From Deltaproteobacteria bacterium (GTDB lineage Bacteria; Desulfobacterota; Desulfarculia; Adiutricales; Adiutricaceae), in assembly GCA_031257955.1 (NCBI GenBank), contig JAIRNQ010000283.1:1-14415 (forward strand): a stretch of 14,415 bases of DNA, written 5' to 3'. The notes beneath the pieces were generated by a model that was not told where the DNA came from, made no database searches, and saw only the letters and a list, made by a program, of their open reading frames with translations. Shown here piece after piece: positions 13,872 to 14,415 of this stretch (position 1 is the stretch's first letter; the number at the start of each line of letters is the position of its first letter). Position numbers and translations under genes: made by a program.

Positions 13872-13884
13872 TTGGTATTACCAA
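13872..13884. promoter_or_regulatory. Palindrome TTGGTA-T-TACCAA just upstream of the pfk RBS
   Basis: A perfect 13-base odd palindrome lies 19-31 bases before the pfk start codon. If the candidate promoter at 13916-13944 is used, it lies in the 5' leader. It may be a repressor operator or a small RNA hairpin (5-bp stem, loop ATT). Confidence 0.4.
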
Positions 13885-13915
13885 GGACTTCCGCTGGCGG
13901 CGTAATCAAGATTGT

Positions 13916-13944
13916 ATCTTAACTCATAAAATATAAGTCTTCAA
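13916..13944 (-). promoter_or_regulatory. Weak candidate promoter for the phosphofructokinase gene
   Basis: On the minus strand TTGAAG (13944-13939) and TAAGAT (13921-13916) are 17 bp apart, each 4 of 6 to consensus. A TACAAT (13916-13911) partly overlaps as an alternative -10. The region is AT-rich, so chance matches are easy. Confidence 0.25.
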
Positions 13945-14415
13945 GCTAAAAATGTATATAATAATTGATAATTTTTTAACCTGTTATAGAAGTTTAGTCT
14001 CATAATTAAAAGTAAAATTACCATTTACAGGAGAACTAACTTGATCTAGGCTATCCATATATTAAAAATCGGTTAAGAATCCTGTATCCGTTCACGGCCC
14101 AACCATATAGAAACGTTCGATTAAAAATCCCTTCTGCCATAACCCTTATTTTCTGGTTTTGAATTCCCCGATGGCCAGTAATCCCCAACCTTCCGCCCCG
14201 CCGTCTCGACAACTCCCTGACTCCCTGACTCCATGACCAGACAGCCAGACAGTTGCCAAACGGCGATATGTGTGTCATATTTCATTTTAGGAATCGCTTT
14301 GAGTTCCGCTATCGCCGGCGAGTTAGCGCTAGCCCAACTGAAACGTTACCGACGGAGTTTCTATAAGAAACTTACGATGGACTTGGGCTGAGTAATGGAC
14401 GATATGATAAAATGG
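13945..14415. other. Right-edge region without a confident gene
   Basis: AT-rich to about 14060, then mixed. It holds short CTGACTCC/CAGACAGC-type direct repeats (14211-14250), a 10-base palindrome TCGCCGGCGA (14312-14321), TAGCGCTA (14324-14331), and a hairpin AGTTTC-TATAA-GAAACT (14356-14372). An ATG at 14395 opens a frame that runs off the window after seven codons; its upstream GAG is a poor RBS, so I do not call a gene. Confidence 0.4.

Noticed and set aside
14395..14415. Possible start of a gene running off the right edge
   Set aside because: Only seven codons are visible and the ribosome site is poor.
1..14415. tRNA, rRNA or known riboswitch genes
   Set aside because: I read the spacers for tRNA-like T-arm words and known leader motifs and saw none. 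A covariance-model search would be needed to be sure.

Overview
The window looks like accessory-flavoured chromosome of a Gram-negative bacterium. Genes are GC-rich with good Shine-Dalgarno sequences, and the spacers between them are long, AT-rich or repetitive. It carries cytochrome bd oxidase, a P1B metal pump and a eukaryote/TP0108-like phosphofructokinase, which suggests a fermentative or anaerobic organism that meets oxygen and metal stress. A Desulfobacterota-like (old 'Deltaproteobacteria') origin is my guess only; no rRNA or other phylogenetic marker is present.

Layout, left to right. (1) 1-674: 3' part of an IS110/IS1111-family transposase, cut by the window edge, with a hairpin-bearing non-coding tail to about 900. 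(2) 925-1866: short-unit and nested long-unit tandem repeats that do not look coding. (3) 2320-5271, minus: a 983-residue, membrane-anchored or secreted, Pro/Ser/Ala/Gly/Asp/Glu-rich protein built partly from several families of in-frame internal repeats, with its own plausible promoter and RBS; function unknown. (4) 5272-6251: an AT-rich spacer, then about five copies of a 76-bp GC-rich repeat, then a candidate promoter with a palindrome. (5) 6252-8201, plus: heavy-metal P1B ATPase without a metal-binding head domain. (6) 8240-8275: a strong, apparently bidirectional terminator shared with the convergent cydAB, next to a 57-bp repeat array. (7) 8560-10944, minus: cydAB, cytochrome bd quinol oxidase, short Q-loop type, with an excellent sigma70-type promoter about 260 bp upstream. 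(8) 11237-11802: spacer with an 11-bp perfect hairpin and a duplicated promoter-like unit. (9) 11803-12399, plus: cytoplasmic SGNH/GDSL hydrolase. (10) 12492-13853, minus: 6-phosphofructokinase, convergent with the hydrolase. (11) 13854-14415: pfk upstream region and a palindrome-rich right edge with no confident gene.

The genes do not form one pathway. cydAB is the only operon; the rest are single transcription units. The most striking theme is the density and variety of tandem repeats. Inside the large ORF every repeat period is a multiple of three (24, 30, 33 and 300 bp). Outside genes the periods (79, about 76, about 57 bp) are not held to multiples of three. This supports the large ORF as truly translated and the other arrays as non-coding DNA or RNA elements. 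I did not find a clear defence system, CRISPR array or known novel-system signature. The best candidates for something undescribed are the repeat protein and the structured intergenic arrays.
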